DNA of 64,000 nucleotides from NCBI RefSeq assembly GCF_021730395.1, contig NC_069362.1, positions 84,398,001 to 84,462,000 on the forward strand, read 5' to 3'. This document shows positions 45,601 through 55,865 of this stretch, piece after piece. The notes beneath the pieces were generated by a model that was given only the letters and a program-made list of their open reading frames with translations, made no database searches and had not been told where the DNA came from. Both the position numbers and the translations under genes were made by a program. Numbering within the stretch: position 1 is the first letter of the stretch; every line of letters begins with the position of its first letter. Source of the stretch: Mercenaria mercenaria. Taxonomy: Eukaryota; Mollusca; Bivalvia; Venerida; Veneridae.

Positions 45601-48600
45601 AGGAGATACAGAGCGGACACGAAAGTGTTACGGACAGACGGAAGGACGGAAGGATGGACAGAAGGACGGACGAAAGGACGGACGGAGACCATTCCTATAA
45701 CCCCCACACCATTTGTGGCGGGGGATTAAAAAAGCATTGATGCTCTGATCATTTAGGTTGACATGATCCAAACCATTTGTATAGAATCTAGAATGTGCCA
45801 GATGTCGAACTTGTGACTATTCAATTTGTTTGAACATTTCTATTGTTTTACCTACATGCCGAAATTGACACAGTTTACATGTGATCAAATAAATGACGTT
45901 TTCTGAGATTTGAGAGTGCTTCTGTTTAAGTTTAGATTTTGATAAGAACAATGCTCTACCTTCGCCAAAAATGCATTGGTCTTATCAGACTTGAATGCAC
46001 CAAAATTTTTACTCAGTTTCCTTAGCATTTTATACGCCACAGTGATTTGACCATTATTTATCAATGAAGTGTTTAATATGTATGCAGACAGGATCACTTC
46101 AGTAGTGTTTTTTGTACTGCTGATAAGCTCTGAGGTTTTTCCAAATGCTTTGTCAAGGATTGGGGGAGGGGGCAAGAATATGGGGCGGGTAATTACGATT
46201 ATCGCAATGTTATAAGTTCCTCAGTTAAAGTATTGTCATTTGAAGTAAGAGGACTGGAACGTTTTGCTTGAAAAAGAGGGAGACATACTGGTCACATGAT
46301 GAGAACTCAACATAGCAATGGTTATTTTTAATCTAACGTTGACTGTATTTTCCAAACTACCATCAACATTATAAGTAACATTAACATCAAGACTAGGACT
46401 GGATTTCTTTTTAATTTCCGAAAGTAAATTTGATAGTTCGTGCACATTTATCAATAAAAGTAGGAAATTCTGTCTCACTATGTTCCCATATGAAAACAAA
46501 TCTATGTGCCCCCCCACAAAAAATGATCGAGTTGGGGATGAAACGTAACCAGCGCAATGGCTGTGTATTATTATTTCAAAGAAAATCTTCCTCATCAACC
46601 CATAAATAAGGAAGCGAAACAATGGGTCAAAGATGTAAAATTAAATGCAAAAAGGGGAGATAAATCAATGGTTATATAGGTGTGAGTTATCTCCACATCT
46701 TACTGGTACCGATCTGTCCGATTTATAATAAAAGAACCTTGAAAATTCAATTGCTCTCTAACTCATAAACAAGGAAGCGAAAAAGGGGTTATACGTATAT
46801 AAATAGCAAAAAGGGAGATAAATCAATAAGCTATCATTGATACTGTTAGTAAATCAAGAATTTTGAAAATTTCATTCCGTAGCTGCATATGCACTTTACA
46901 AAGGGGGTGGGGGAGATTATCAATGGGTATTTTTAAAATGTTGTTTTAGATCTTTATTATGTTACTATAGCTATAGATGGCAGAACTAAACAGTGTTAAT
47001 AGGAGACGACTCTGTAGTACATAGTACATGTATATATTAATAGTATAGTAAAAACACTTTTTTGACAAATATGAGAGGGGTGCGTTTATTAGAGGGAGTG
47101 TCTATACTGGTGTTTACGGTAGTGCATGTATATCCTAACAATATATAATGCGGTATATTTATGTAAAATAATAGGAAAAGAAAACTTTTCATTTTATGTT
47201 GGCAAATAGGAGGTGCGTTTATTCGGGCTGGAACAGTGTTTATATTGGAGCATATGGTATAATACACGCAAGGACTTTAAAAACGGCCCATCCATGCATT
47301 TGAAAAATGGATCAAAAGAATATTTTCGTAAAGCATATATTCATGAAAAATGCCTAATAAATACGGGTATAATTTTTTTTCTTTGCTAAGCGAAGCGTGG
47401 CTACGTCTCATGAAGCTCATATTCGGGAAAGTCATATTTTTCTACTCAAGATTTGCGATTGACGGCTAATTGACACCAGTCTATGTGATATCAAGGTTTC
47501 TGTTACCTTCTTGGAGGCTGCGGCGGCTGCCTTCTCTTCCTCTGTCTGTTTCTGGAGTTGAGCGGCAACCTTGGCGAAGTACATGATTACTTTCTTCGTG
47601 TTCTCAGTCTTACCGGCTCCAGACTCACCACTATACAGAGAAAAATGTAATTATTTTCGTTTCTCGAGCTATTGAAAAAAATGAATAAATGAAAGGATGC
47701 GAATGTACTGCATCGAAAAGCGTGACTTATATTTGCCAAAGTTCATATAAATAAAAATTAGGGTTTCTATTTTCCTGTTGTGATATTGTAATCGAACAAA
47801 TAGAATAATAAACAACTAGAAGTATTAGATAACTTACGTGATTAAACAAGACTGATTCTCACGATCTGGAATTAAAAATGAAACACTTTCAGAAACGATA
47901 ACAACACACTGAAAACGTTGTTTATAACTCTTGTTTGTGTCAATTATCAGTGTATCCCAAGTAATGTGCATTTTCCCCCAGCAGTAGTATTTTATGTACA
48001 ATGTAGTCAAAAACCAAAATGTAGAAAGTAATCAAACTGCATGATACATTGGCCTTATAATCATAGCCTCTTGTACTGCACATCTAAACAAAGGGATTGT
48101 AAGTCTTTTTCAGGAAGATCAGGCCCGATATTCACAAAACATATTTCGGTCTCAGTTGAGTTTGAGATTGAAATGGTCGTAGCAAATTTTACTAGAACTT
48201 CAAGAATAAAGTTCAATTGAGTCTGACCATCACCCGAAGTTATAAATAGTGACTTGAAAACAGTCATTAACTGAACATTTTATTTTAGACAAGCACTTTA
48301 GATATAAACGACAAATAAATTTCTATTATTAAACTCATCCAAGATTGAAATTGTTTGGTGAACATGGGGTCAGATCAGTGAAGATCAGTGAAGCGGTCAA
48401 ATATTGAAAATGAAGTATATGAGCAATTATTTCCGTGACAATAAATGAGCAAAATTTTCGCTCTTGTCTTCATTTGTACTTTAAGTTAAGGATGATCAAC
48501 GGTTGATACCTTGGAGAGATAATTAACCATGTGGCGAAGACAGATACAAATTTATCCCCAATCACTGATATAATGGCCATAATAAAAATAGACTGATAAG

Positions 48601-50414
48601 CATGTGGCTTGTTTCTTCAATTATCTCTCAATAATTATTGGTAATCAAAGGTGGTTATTGTCCTGGCTTTGTAGGCGATATAAGTACAAGCAGATGTCCT
48701 GCTAATATATTACTTATTACCCATAGAGAAAATGCTTACCGAAGCATAATTGTTTCATCATGTATATAGATTCGATAATGAGTCTCATATTTTACGGCAA
48801 TTATAGAGCAAGATCTGTGGTTTGTTCTGACATGTTTCTCCATATCATAACCTGCACTTACAGGATAATACGAATCGACTTTACTTTATCACATTGCTCG
48901 TAGTTTCTGTTTAACATATTTGTCAAATAGAACCAACCTGATGTAAATTAGGATAAAACAATTATTTTTGGTAGAAAATTTACAATGCAATATCATATCA
49001 TATCAGCAAATTGAACAAAATGACTCGTACTTTTAAAGCTCATCCGAATGAACACCCTGTCGTCTGCACAGAAGGTAAAGTTATTACATTTTATCTTTAT
49101 TTTACTTTATTTTTGCTCAGTAGGAATGTCGAAGATTGAATTATTAGACCAATCGACCGTGCCCTGTTAAAAAAATTATCATATCAATATTAATATGAAA
49201 AACTGCAAAATACGGAAGTAGTCCTTTCGTTGCGATATGGTTCAACATTATTTATTGGGTGAAATGGTACCTTGCAACATGTTCTGGAAGGCCGACTCGG
49301 CGACGGCGAACAAGTGGGGTGGCATTTCCATCTTCCTCTTGCCACGGTATTTGCCGATGATGGAGTCCAGATAGATTGGCAGACGACGGTAGGGGTTCAC
49401 GGCGACGCAGAAGAGACCAGAGTAAGTCTAAAGGTGGAATACACACGGTTATTTAGGCAAAAACAAATTCAAAAATATTTCTGCTTAATGAAATATTTAA
49501 AAGACGTTTCCCATGAAATACAGCACCAAATGTTACCAGAATAAAACACTGGAAAGTGGGTTTTAAAATTAAATTCCATTGACAAAGTAAAATACCGGTA
49601 GGTTTAGGAAAAAATCCTTAGTTTTGAGTACATAAATTATGAATGTGAGTTCAGTGTGTTCGTTGAACTAATTTCTATTCACAGATCACATTCTCGTAAC
49701 TTTTAAACAGTAAAGTGTTGCAAACTTACGTAGATGAAACCATGGAAGTATCTCTGTCTCAAGTTGTTCAATACAGAGGCTTCATTCAGGTAGGTCATGT
49801 TGGCCATGTCATCGCAGCACTCGAACTTAGGTGGGTTGACCTGCTGAAGGTCATCTTTCTTCACAGTCCTGTTCTGTAAAAGCAATAATTCATGCGCTAA
49901 AATGTTGGTAATCAGATTTATTTAATTGACTCAGGGACAAAAGAACATTATGGCACAGTACTGCCATTGAACAAATAAAGTTTAGGAATATAAAAGCTAC
50001 GTGCGACTCAATGTTTTTCATAATGCATTTTCCCTTCTCAGTTCTTGCATCTGATATTAGAGGGAGAAATACAATTGTTTAAACGTATTGATAAAAGCTT
50101 AGTTAATAAGATACTTGTTTTTCGAAAATCTAATTATCTAATTTTCTTTCAAGGACACTAGCATATATTTTACTTGAATCACTTTTTTAAAATTCACTGT
50201 AGAAAGAAGTTAAAAATACCTCATTGCTGCTAAGGATTTTCACGGTGATTTCGTCACCCTTGGAGGAAACAATTTCTGCTCTAGCGAAGCCTTCCTTTTC
50301 ATCTGGGACCCAGCAAGCTTTCTTGCCGTCGTAAGGCAGCTGTTCCTTCAGCAGGGCTTTACGATCTATAGCAAGGTACTTAAAGTCCTCATCCCTAGTG
50401 AAGTCGGTTGACAT
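30439..50414 (-). CDS. Mhc: Mhc-B: muscle myosin II heavy chain, complete, 28 coding exons
   Basis: About 1950 residues, same domain order as Mhc-A. Coding exons c1-c28: 50220-50414, 49730-49873, 49271-49427, 47838-47865, 47507-47630, 44215-44307, 43402-43465, 42809-42907, 42384-42487, 41910-42048, 41304-41572, 40881-41051, 40491-40670, 40102-40222, 39794-39867, 37952-38157, 37374-37631, 36546-37221, 36236-36381, 35963-36110, 35424-35677, 35080-35158, 34649-34894, 33983-34529, 33604-33844, 32393-33086, 31959-32159, 30439-30633. All exons but the last match Mhc-A in length to the base; c28 is 9 bp longer. Start [14 protein letters not shown], stop TAA. No break is seen. Two donors are weak (GTCAGA after c14, GTCATT after c21), but phase and exon length support them. 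The rod is clearly more diverged from Mhc-A than the motor. Tandem with Mhc-C, convergent with Mhc-A. Confidence 0.95.
30634..31958 (-). other. Mhc-B c27-c28 intron
   Basis: 1.3 kb, AT-rich, with an (ATCT)n microsatellite at about 30971-30997. The matching Mhc-A intron is filled by a transposon-like element; here none is seen. No alternative tail exon is recognisable. Confidence 0.6.
33334..33566 (+). mobile_element. tRNA-type SINE in Mhc-B c25-c26 intron
   Basis: Head CCCGCTTAGCTCAATAG (A-box-like), then ACGATTCCCCAGGCGGGG (B-box region) and a body with CGTATGTTCTCC, ATTGTGTCTGAAAT and GTACAGAATCCAGG, ending near GCGTTTAACCC. It is the same family as 55405-55632 and lies antisense to Mhc-B. 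A family I recognise from clam genomes. Confidence 0.75.
38158..39793 (-). other. Mhc-B c15-c16 intron (1.6 kb)
   Basis: Five times longer than in Mhc-A. It holds a two-copy tandem repeat of 49 bp at 38514-38607 (GCCTAATGGTGTATTTAGAT at 38514 and 38563) and the inverted-repeat element at 38707-39170. No second loop 2 exon is seen. Confidence 0.65.
38707..39170. mobile_element. TIR element carrying a tRNA-like module, Mhc-B intron
   Basis: Left end AAAGCGACTGGCCTCCAG (38707-38724) and right end CTGGAGGTCAGTGCCTTTA (39152-39170) are imperfect inverted repeats. Inside, TATAGCGCTATTAG is followed by GTCCGGGGTTCGATTCCC (39009-39026), a near-perfect B box, so the interior looks like a captured tRNA-type sequence. 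No protein frame. Confidence 0.65.
42994..43240. mobile_element. Long palindromic element in Mhc-B c7-c8 intron
   Basis: Ends GAGCCTCACCATGAGAAAAC and GTTTTCTCGTGGCGCGGCTC are inverse; the arms continue with GACCAGCATGGATCCAGACC and CTGCGCATCCGCGCAGTCTG and their complements, about 95-100 bp each, around a centre near 43105. CTGGTCGCAAATG is duplicated in the right arm. Family also at 59011-59244 and 59761-59926. A MITE-like foldback element, common in clams. Confidence 0.8.
44528..45730 (-). mobile_element. Second copy of the ~160-bp tandem-unit element, Mhc-B intron
   Basis: Reverse complement of the layout at 19964-21036: it opens CAAGGCAGTCTGAAAGACAG, then CTAAATCCCCCGCC, repeated units with AAGTTGTGACCTTGACCTTG and AAGGGGTTTAGGAGATA, then a GGACGGAAGGAC microsatellite (about 45630-45690) and GTGGCGGGGGATTAAA. 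About 1.2 kb. Relative to its host gene it has the same orientation as the Mhc-A copy but sits in a different intron, so the insertions are independent. Confidence 0.75.
45731..47506 (-). other. Mhc-B c5-c6 intron, remainder
   Basis: No gene. Two diverged copies of AAGGAAGCGAAA, then AAAAAGGGAGATAAATCAAT, lie at about 46609-46670 and 46771-46830. A related pair, GGTGCGTTTATT with GTGTTTA, lies at 47078-47115 and 47211-47242. The 128-codon frame at 46236-46622 (minus) shows no recognisable domain and is not called. Confidence 0.5.
47866..49270 (-). other. Mhc-B c3-c4 intron (1.4 kb)
   Basis: AT-rich. No repeat and no duplicate exon recognised. The short minus-strand frame at 48061-48267 has no visible domain. 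Confidence 0.5.
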
Positions 50415-50482
50415 GGTGAAATGTTACCAGTAAAAGACAAGTAGACGAAAAGAATGGCTAGCCCAGACCCAAGCTCTTTCAA

Positions 50483-52048
50483 CTGAAAATAATAAGATAG
50501 CAATATTGTTACTAAGCTTTTAGCATTATTTATCAGGTATGACCAGTCCGTGCATTTTCTGCATTTACACTAGACAAAGTCTTAAAAATATAGGGACCAA
50601 AAAAAAAATACCAATCGAACTGCTCTGTTTTTCAAGGATCAAGCATTGTTGTACATAATGGTTGGATTAACAAAAAGACATCTGCGTCTGCAGAAAGAAG
50701 CATTTATAAGTTACGCGGTTAGAGAAACAAAAGATACTATTCATTCAATGCAGAAAGGAGGAATATATTAATACAAATATTATTTCGGACCACAGGCAAA
50801 TAGATAGTTTGGACTACTGACTGGTAAGCCATCCTGTAAGTGTGTCATTACACGACACGAGAAATGTATTTAAAACTTCTCGAATTTTTCTACTTTAACA
50901 CAGTAATCCCCGTGTCGACTTATAGAGCGGTCAGTAACTCAAACTAAAACTGAAACTGAAACTGAAACTGTTCTATTTGATTAAACGCCTATTTTTACGT
51001 AAAACATATTCAATGGCGTTTTACAAACACAAAAAAAAATTACGTCTAAAAATGAAGACATTTTAAAGATGTATGAAATAAATGAGCATAAATATCATTG
51101 TGAATAAACTATTTAGTAAGTATTAAACAAAAGTTCAGGCATCAGATAAGATTAATAAAATATTAGAATATTAAGATACAGTAAGATAGCTGTTTTGTTA
51201 GTAAGTAAGAAAAAGTGAGTTATTGTGACATGTCCATAAGTTATTACCAACAACTGTATTTTTGTATTTGTGATAAAATTGTTCATAATCACAGTCACAG
51301 TCTCTAAAAGAGTGCAAAGTAATTTCCAAAATAATGAGTTTTCAACTTCTTTTTGAAAACATCTAATGTGTTTGAGTTCCTTATTTCGAGAGGCAATTCG
51401 TTCTAGAGTTTAGGTCCAACAGTACTAAAACTTCTGTCGCTGAACGCTTTGTACTTGTTGAAAGGGACAACGAAACATCCGAAACTATAGACTGCTAATT
51501 GATATAAGGAGTCATGTAATAATATACATTATTAACTTGCTTGCTGCTCAAAATTATTGACCGAGGTTCTATTAGTTTCGACTACTGACTGGCAAGAAAT
51601 GCTATAAGTGTTTTATTATATAGCATCAGAAAAAAATCATACTTTTATTTCTTAAATTTTTACTTTAGCCCAAAGTGTTACATCGGTCAATAGCACAATC
51701 TATGGACAAGCAATTTGTATAAGGAGATGAGGAGCCAGTGCCAAAGACAATACAAGTTTAGACTCTGGATTTAAGTAAACGCATTAAAGAATAGTGGCTA
51801 GTGAACCGTCACCGGTGCAGCAGACCTGAGGTCTAGTGCACCGTCATTTTTGTTATATATAAAATATAGCCTTTATGTGAAGTATAATTATAAGATATTG
51901 TCAAAGTATAATTGAGCATATATTTATATCATTAATCAGCGAATATGCAAGAATTCGTTCCGACAAAAAAATAATACTGTATCATGTAAAATATAAAAGC
52001 TACAGGTATACAGGTTACAGTGGGTTAAAGCAAGAAGCTTGTACATAC
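50483..52048 (-). other. Mhc-B intron 1 (5'UTR intron)
   Basis: Lies between the non-coding first exon (ending at 52049) and the 5'UTR acceptor (TTTTCAG before 50482). It holds the dead LINE tail at 50937-51500 flanked by two similar ~100-bp stretches (50809-50930 and 51572-51670, both starting with GACTACTGACTGG). Confidence 0.65.
50937..51500 (-). mobile_element. Dead LINE 3' fragment
   Basis: On the minus strand (about 51315-51475) a frame reads KAFSDRSFSTVGPKL, a stop, then NELPLEIRNSNTLDVFKKKL and KTHYFGNYF. This is the typical C-terminus of a non-LTR reverse transcriptase (AGPKLWNxLP...FKxxLKTHLF); the usual Trp after PKL is TAG. The 3' part ends with ACGTAAAAATAGGCGTTTAA and a (TTTCAG)n tail at about 50937-50969. 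The rest of the LINE is absent (5' truncation). Confidence 0.7.
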
Positions 52049-52156
52049 CTCCAGAAAGAGCAAGTTCCTGTGTTCGCCGTGCGGTCCGTGCCTTTTATTT
52101 GTACGAAATTCTGGCTGCAGACATTGGCTATTTGTTACGCGTCATTTGATTGGATA
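52049..52156 (-). promoter_or_regulatory. Mhc-B core promoter and non-coding exon 1
   Basis: Minus-strand CCAAT (52153-52149) lies 53 bp before a TATA-like AAATAAAAGG (52100-52091), the same spacing as in Mhc-A; between them GACGCG and ACAAAT recur. A second CCAAT lies at 52127-52123. Both promoters continue GGCACG after the TATA box. A donor (AG/GTATG) ends exon 1 at 52049, and the exon shares a GAACTTGCTCTTTC-like word with Mhc-A (GAACTGGCTCTTTC). Confidence 0.7.
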
Positions 52157-52361
52157 CACAAAGTGCTAAGACCACTGAAAATGAGTCTTGGATACATGAC
52201 AAGATTATCTGCCAGAAATAGTTATATCACCGATTGTTCGTCTGATAGTTAATCTAGCATTTTTGATCTTATGTAAATCGTTACAGCCGACCGCGATAAT
52301 ATTGAGAACTGTAACACATGTTGAAATAAATCTGATTTTGATTTTGAAAATTTCAACATAT

Positions 52362-52470
52362 TTCATACGATAATTCGTTTGGAACATCGATCTTTTTTCT
52401 CATTCTAATATCATTTTATACGATAATTCGTTTGAAACATCGATCTTTCTTTCTCATTCTAATATCTCAA
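52362..52470. repeat. 53-bp tandem duplication upstream of Mhc-B promoter
   Basis: ACGATAATTCGTTTG starts at 52367 and 52420; each copy continues with AACATCGATCTTT and CTCATTCTAATATC. It lies about 215 bp upstream of the CCAAT box. It could be a duplicated regulatory unit or chance; there is no counterpart upstream of Mhc-A. Confidence 0.6.
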
Positions 52471-52479
52471 AAGTCAAAC

Positions 52480-53430
52480 TCATGAAATTACGATGATGAA
52501 ACTACGATTGTAAATGTTGAAGAAACGTTATAATTATATAACTTTGCGTTTGCACCATCGTGGTTTCGTGTTTTCATCATTGTGATTCCAACTTTCATCA
52601 TTGTGATTGCCTCTTTCGTCTCCTTGCTTTGCATGTGATTTGCACATGTTTTTATCAAATACATGTATGCAGTTTAACATAGAACAATATTGCAGTTTGA
52701 ACCCGGCTTGTGTTCCACGACTGTCTTCTTTACAGCCGATTCCCATTTTATATTTCCATTTTTATATGATGTGAAAAGCAGGTAAAGCAACGGTCTATAT
52801 ATGGAATATACATCTTTACATGGTTAACAAGTACTACTTTCCAGGTTGTACGTGAACTTATACAGTCAAAGTCAAAAAGGGAGATAATAATAAAAAAAAA
52901 AAATAGATGGAATTCTACTGCACTTTTAGCTGTGTTAACCAAACATTCAAACCTGTGACAAATATCTAAGATAAAAAAATACAGAACAAAAAATATCAAG
53001 AAACTAATACATTTTATTTTCGGAAACAAAAAATGCAGCAGCCACATTTTAATTTTTTAGATATCTCTATTTAATGTTTATTAAAACTGTATGAACACTG
53101 AAATGGCGTTTCGGACCCATGTGTGTGCGTGCTACTAAGTGGGTCTCGCAAATATTCCGGAATGGAAATGTAGGTAGCGCGTATACATACTGTACAATGT
53201 GTAATTTATCTCATTATTTTTGCATTTATGTGGCAATATGCATGACCTCAGTGAAATAATTTCGTCTCATTAGTACAGTCCAAAAACGGGAAAACAGAAA
53301 TACATTGTACTACAATATGTCCGTCTTTCAAACTCCAACATGTTAATTACGTTCTTACTGTGAGCCTGTAATTATTAGCAATTCGCATGTCAGTAACACA
53401 CCTTATCATATAATTTGTATAGAGATATAT
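52480..53430. other. Intergenic, upstream of Mhc-B
   Basis: Simple-sequence-like stretch at 52550-52620 (TTTCATCATTGTGATT repeated). Otherwise AT-rich with no gene recognised. Confidence 0.5.
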
Positions 53431-53434
53431 ACTA

Positions 53435-54081
53435 TGGAACGCCGCAGCTGTCTTATGTCGAGAAATGTCATGTTAGCAAACTCGGTAGTCAAAATCACAC
53501 GATACCTTGAAAAGATAACATAACTTTTTATCATAATAACACACTCTGCAGACAAGATCACACTTTGTCACAATAACATGGCTAGTTAACAAAATAAGAC
53601 GCTGTTTTGGATTCAGTGTTGTTATATTTTCTGGTCCTTTGGGATCATGCAGTCCATTCAATGGATGTGTAATAGTGTTTCACTTAAGCCGGTGCTAGGG
53701 GGTGTGAGAAGTGTTGCACATTTTATTACCTCTCATGAACAGACTCAATCAAACCGTGTCTGTTATTATTCCTTTTTTGTTGTTGTTGCATTCTATATAT
53801 CCAATGAATCTTTTTTACAGATTTTATTGGCAAGTTAACATCACACCCAGACGTGATAACATAGTTTTTAACGTAATAAGACACTGTTTGACAAATTAAT
53901 AACACCATACTTTGGCAAGATAACATGGTTAGTTAACATAATAAGACACTGTCTCGACAAATTAACGATACATTAACACCACACTTTGACATAATAACAT
54001 ATCTTTTTAACATAAGACACCGTATCGCGCTCTGACAAGAAAACATGCAATGCCCCGACATAAGACAGCTACGGCGTTCCA
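53435..54081. mobile_element. TIR element with internal repeats, 647 bp
   Basis: Ends TGGAACGCCGCAGCTGTCTT (53435 on) and the inverse of AAGACAGCTACGGCGTTCCA (to 54081) match at 25 of 26 positions. The interior holds several diverged copies of a unit like AACATGGTTAGTTAACATAA, then TAAGACACTGT, and a fragment also found at 24010-24105. No coding frame. Non-autonomous DNA transposon. Confidence 0.7.
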
Positions 54082-55404
54082 CACGTAAGATTTCATTACA
54101 CATTTAGCTCAAACTTTACAAGAGGTCGTGAGATCGCGCCTCCGTTACTTCTTTCCGTTCCATACTTGTTTTATTAAAATTATTTCTGCTTTATTTATTT
54201 TCATTATTTTGTTTATTTCTCTTTTCTTTTATAATTTCTTTCTTGCATATTTAAACGCAATGACATATATTGTACATGTACATATTAAAATTGTTTATAA
54301 TCAGTCACTTCTTTAAATCCATTAAGCTTCCTCTAAAACTAAAGTTTCAAGGCGGTGCCCCTATTTTCAACTTGTTTTCTGTCCGTCTCGTATTTTGTGT
54401 TGCGTATGTTGTCTTCTTTGTTGTTGGCGTTTCTTTCCACTTTTTTCCCTCGCTACCCCATCGCCCCTACCATCCATTCACCCTTGGATTTGCGCTCCTT
54501 TGCATTTGCACCCCTTCTCCTTTTACTGAGTGAATTATTGTGCCCACCATAATGTTGGCCGTCGGCCGTCCTTATGCGGTTCCCGACTCAGTATAAATTT
54601 GACATGTTTCCAATGGTTGCAGAACACATCAGGACCCATCTTAAATGGCTGAAACTTGCATTTTCTTGAAGAATATTGTCAGACACTGTATATAAATCAA
54701 AAGAAAAGTGGGGTCATGTTTGATGCAAAAAAAAGTACTCACTCAAACACACAAACAGCAAAATCAGCTAAAATGAGACCCCAAGTTGTAGTAGTGGTGC
54801 ATGACAAATTCTGTCAAGTTATTATTTCATTATGAAAATGCTAACACAAAAAGATTGCAAAGAAAAGTAAGGACAATTAGCTCTACAGAGCAAAAACAAC
54901 CTGAGGACTATCTGAATCCGCCATTATGCGACTACCATGTTTATTATCGCACCATTTTCCTATTTAGTGTATGTATGCCTGAAAGCTCGTAAGCTCCCAC
55001 CCCCTCCATAAATTCCACAATTTGCACAATCCACTGGAGACTGACTTTTAAACCTCATTATACATTTTTTTATGCGCAATGCTTGATTCTGTAACATGCT
55101 CAGCGTTAACCATAATGGACTAGACCGTGAAGCTATACTCTAGATGAGGACAAACCGTTCTCTGGTATCCTGTATGTTATAACTTCCAACCTAGCAAAAA
55201 CAAACAAGTTTTCACAAAATAGCCAGTTTTCCTCTGTAGTAACCCTCGGCACGTGCAATATATTGCCTCATGTCGAATGTCCAAGTTATCTGGCCTCGTT
55301 CTTTTGATTGAGAGATGTTGTACAAGTCTTGATCACATCCAACTTTTGATTTGACATCATTGTACAGTATATTTTTCCGACTCCCACCGCAACGGAGTCG
55401 CCCA
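54082..55404. other. Intergenic, no gene seen
   Basis: A pyrimidine-rich stretch at 54330-54540 keeps two overlapping frames of 65-87 codons, but neither shows a domain. The remainder is AT-rich. Confidence 0.45.
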
Positions 55405-55632
55405 CCCGCTTAGTTCAATAGGGAAAGCGCAGATATACGGCTCGCGGGGTCGTGACTTTAATCCCCGGACGAGGCGTATGTTCTCCGTGACGAAAAGACA
55501 TTGTGTCTGAAATCATTCACTCTCTACCTCTTATTCATGTGGGGAAGATGACACTTACTTATGAAGACAGGTTTGTATTGGTACAGAATCCAGACGTACA
55601 ACCGGAATATTGTTGATAAAACGGCATTAAAA
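55405..55632 (+). mobile_element. tRNA-type SINE, second copy
   Basis: Head CCCGCTTAGTTCAATAG, then GGGGTCGTGACTTTAATCCC (B-box region), body CGTATGTTCTCCGTGACG and GACATTGTGTCTGAAATCAT, ending GATAAAACGGCATTAAAAT. Same family as 33334-33566; lacks the last part of the body present there. Confidence 0.72.
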
Positions 55633-55663
55633 TAAATACATAATGATAATTAGAACCCCTTCC

Positions 55664-55664
55664 C

Positions 55665-55693
<29 letters not shown>
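55664..55693. repeat. Poly-C run
   Basis: About 27 consecutive C after CCCG. The minus strand would be G-rich; assembly length here is uncertain. Confidence 0.85.
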
Positions 55694-55698
<5 letters not shown>

Positions 55699-55865
55699 AA
55701 AGTAAAAAAAAACATTTGCATTTTTGTTGTGTTGAGGGACCTATTAAGTTTCTTTTTTTCTCTATTTTATGTGTTGTAAACACGGTCTGTTGTTTATTTT
55801 GATTTAGTTCTGGCTAGTGTAGGTCGTTTCGTAGTAACAAATATTTCTTTCACTAGAGCTTTGGG

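Larger units (their letters stand above)
44215..47865 (-). other. Mhc-B nucleotide site (c4-c6) with 3.2-kb c5-c6 intron
   Basis: c4 and c5 join as [18 protein letters not shown], with loop 1 [16 protein letters not shown] identical to Mhc-A. c6 carries [19 protein letters not shown] and, at its end, switch I (NNNSSRF). The c5-c6 intron (44308-47506) is 172 bp in Mhc-A but 3.2 kb here, owing to the element at 44528-45730 and unassigned DNA beyond it. Confidence 0.85.

Noticed and set aside
46236-46622. 128-codon minus-strand frame in the Mhc-B c5-c6 intron
   Set aside because: The longest non-myosin frame but with no recognisable domain or splice context. Left uncalled.
54270-54552. Overlapping 65- and 87-codon hydrophobic frames
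   Set aside because: Arise from a pyrimidine-rich stretch; no start context, domain or partner exon.
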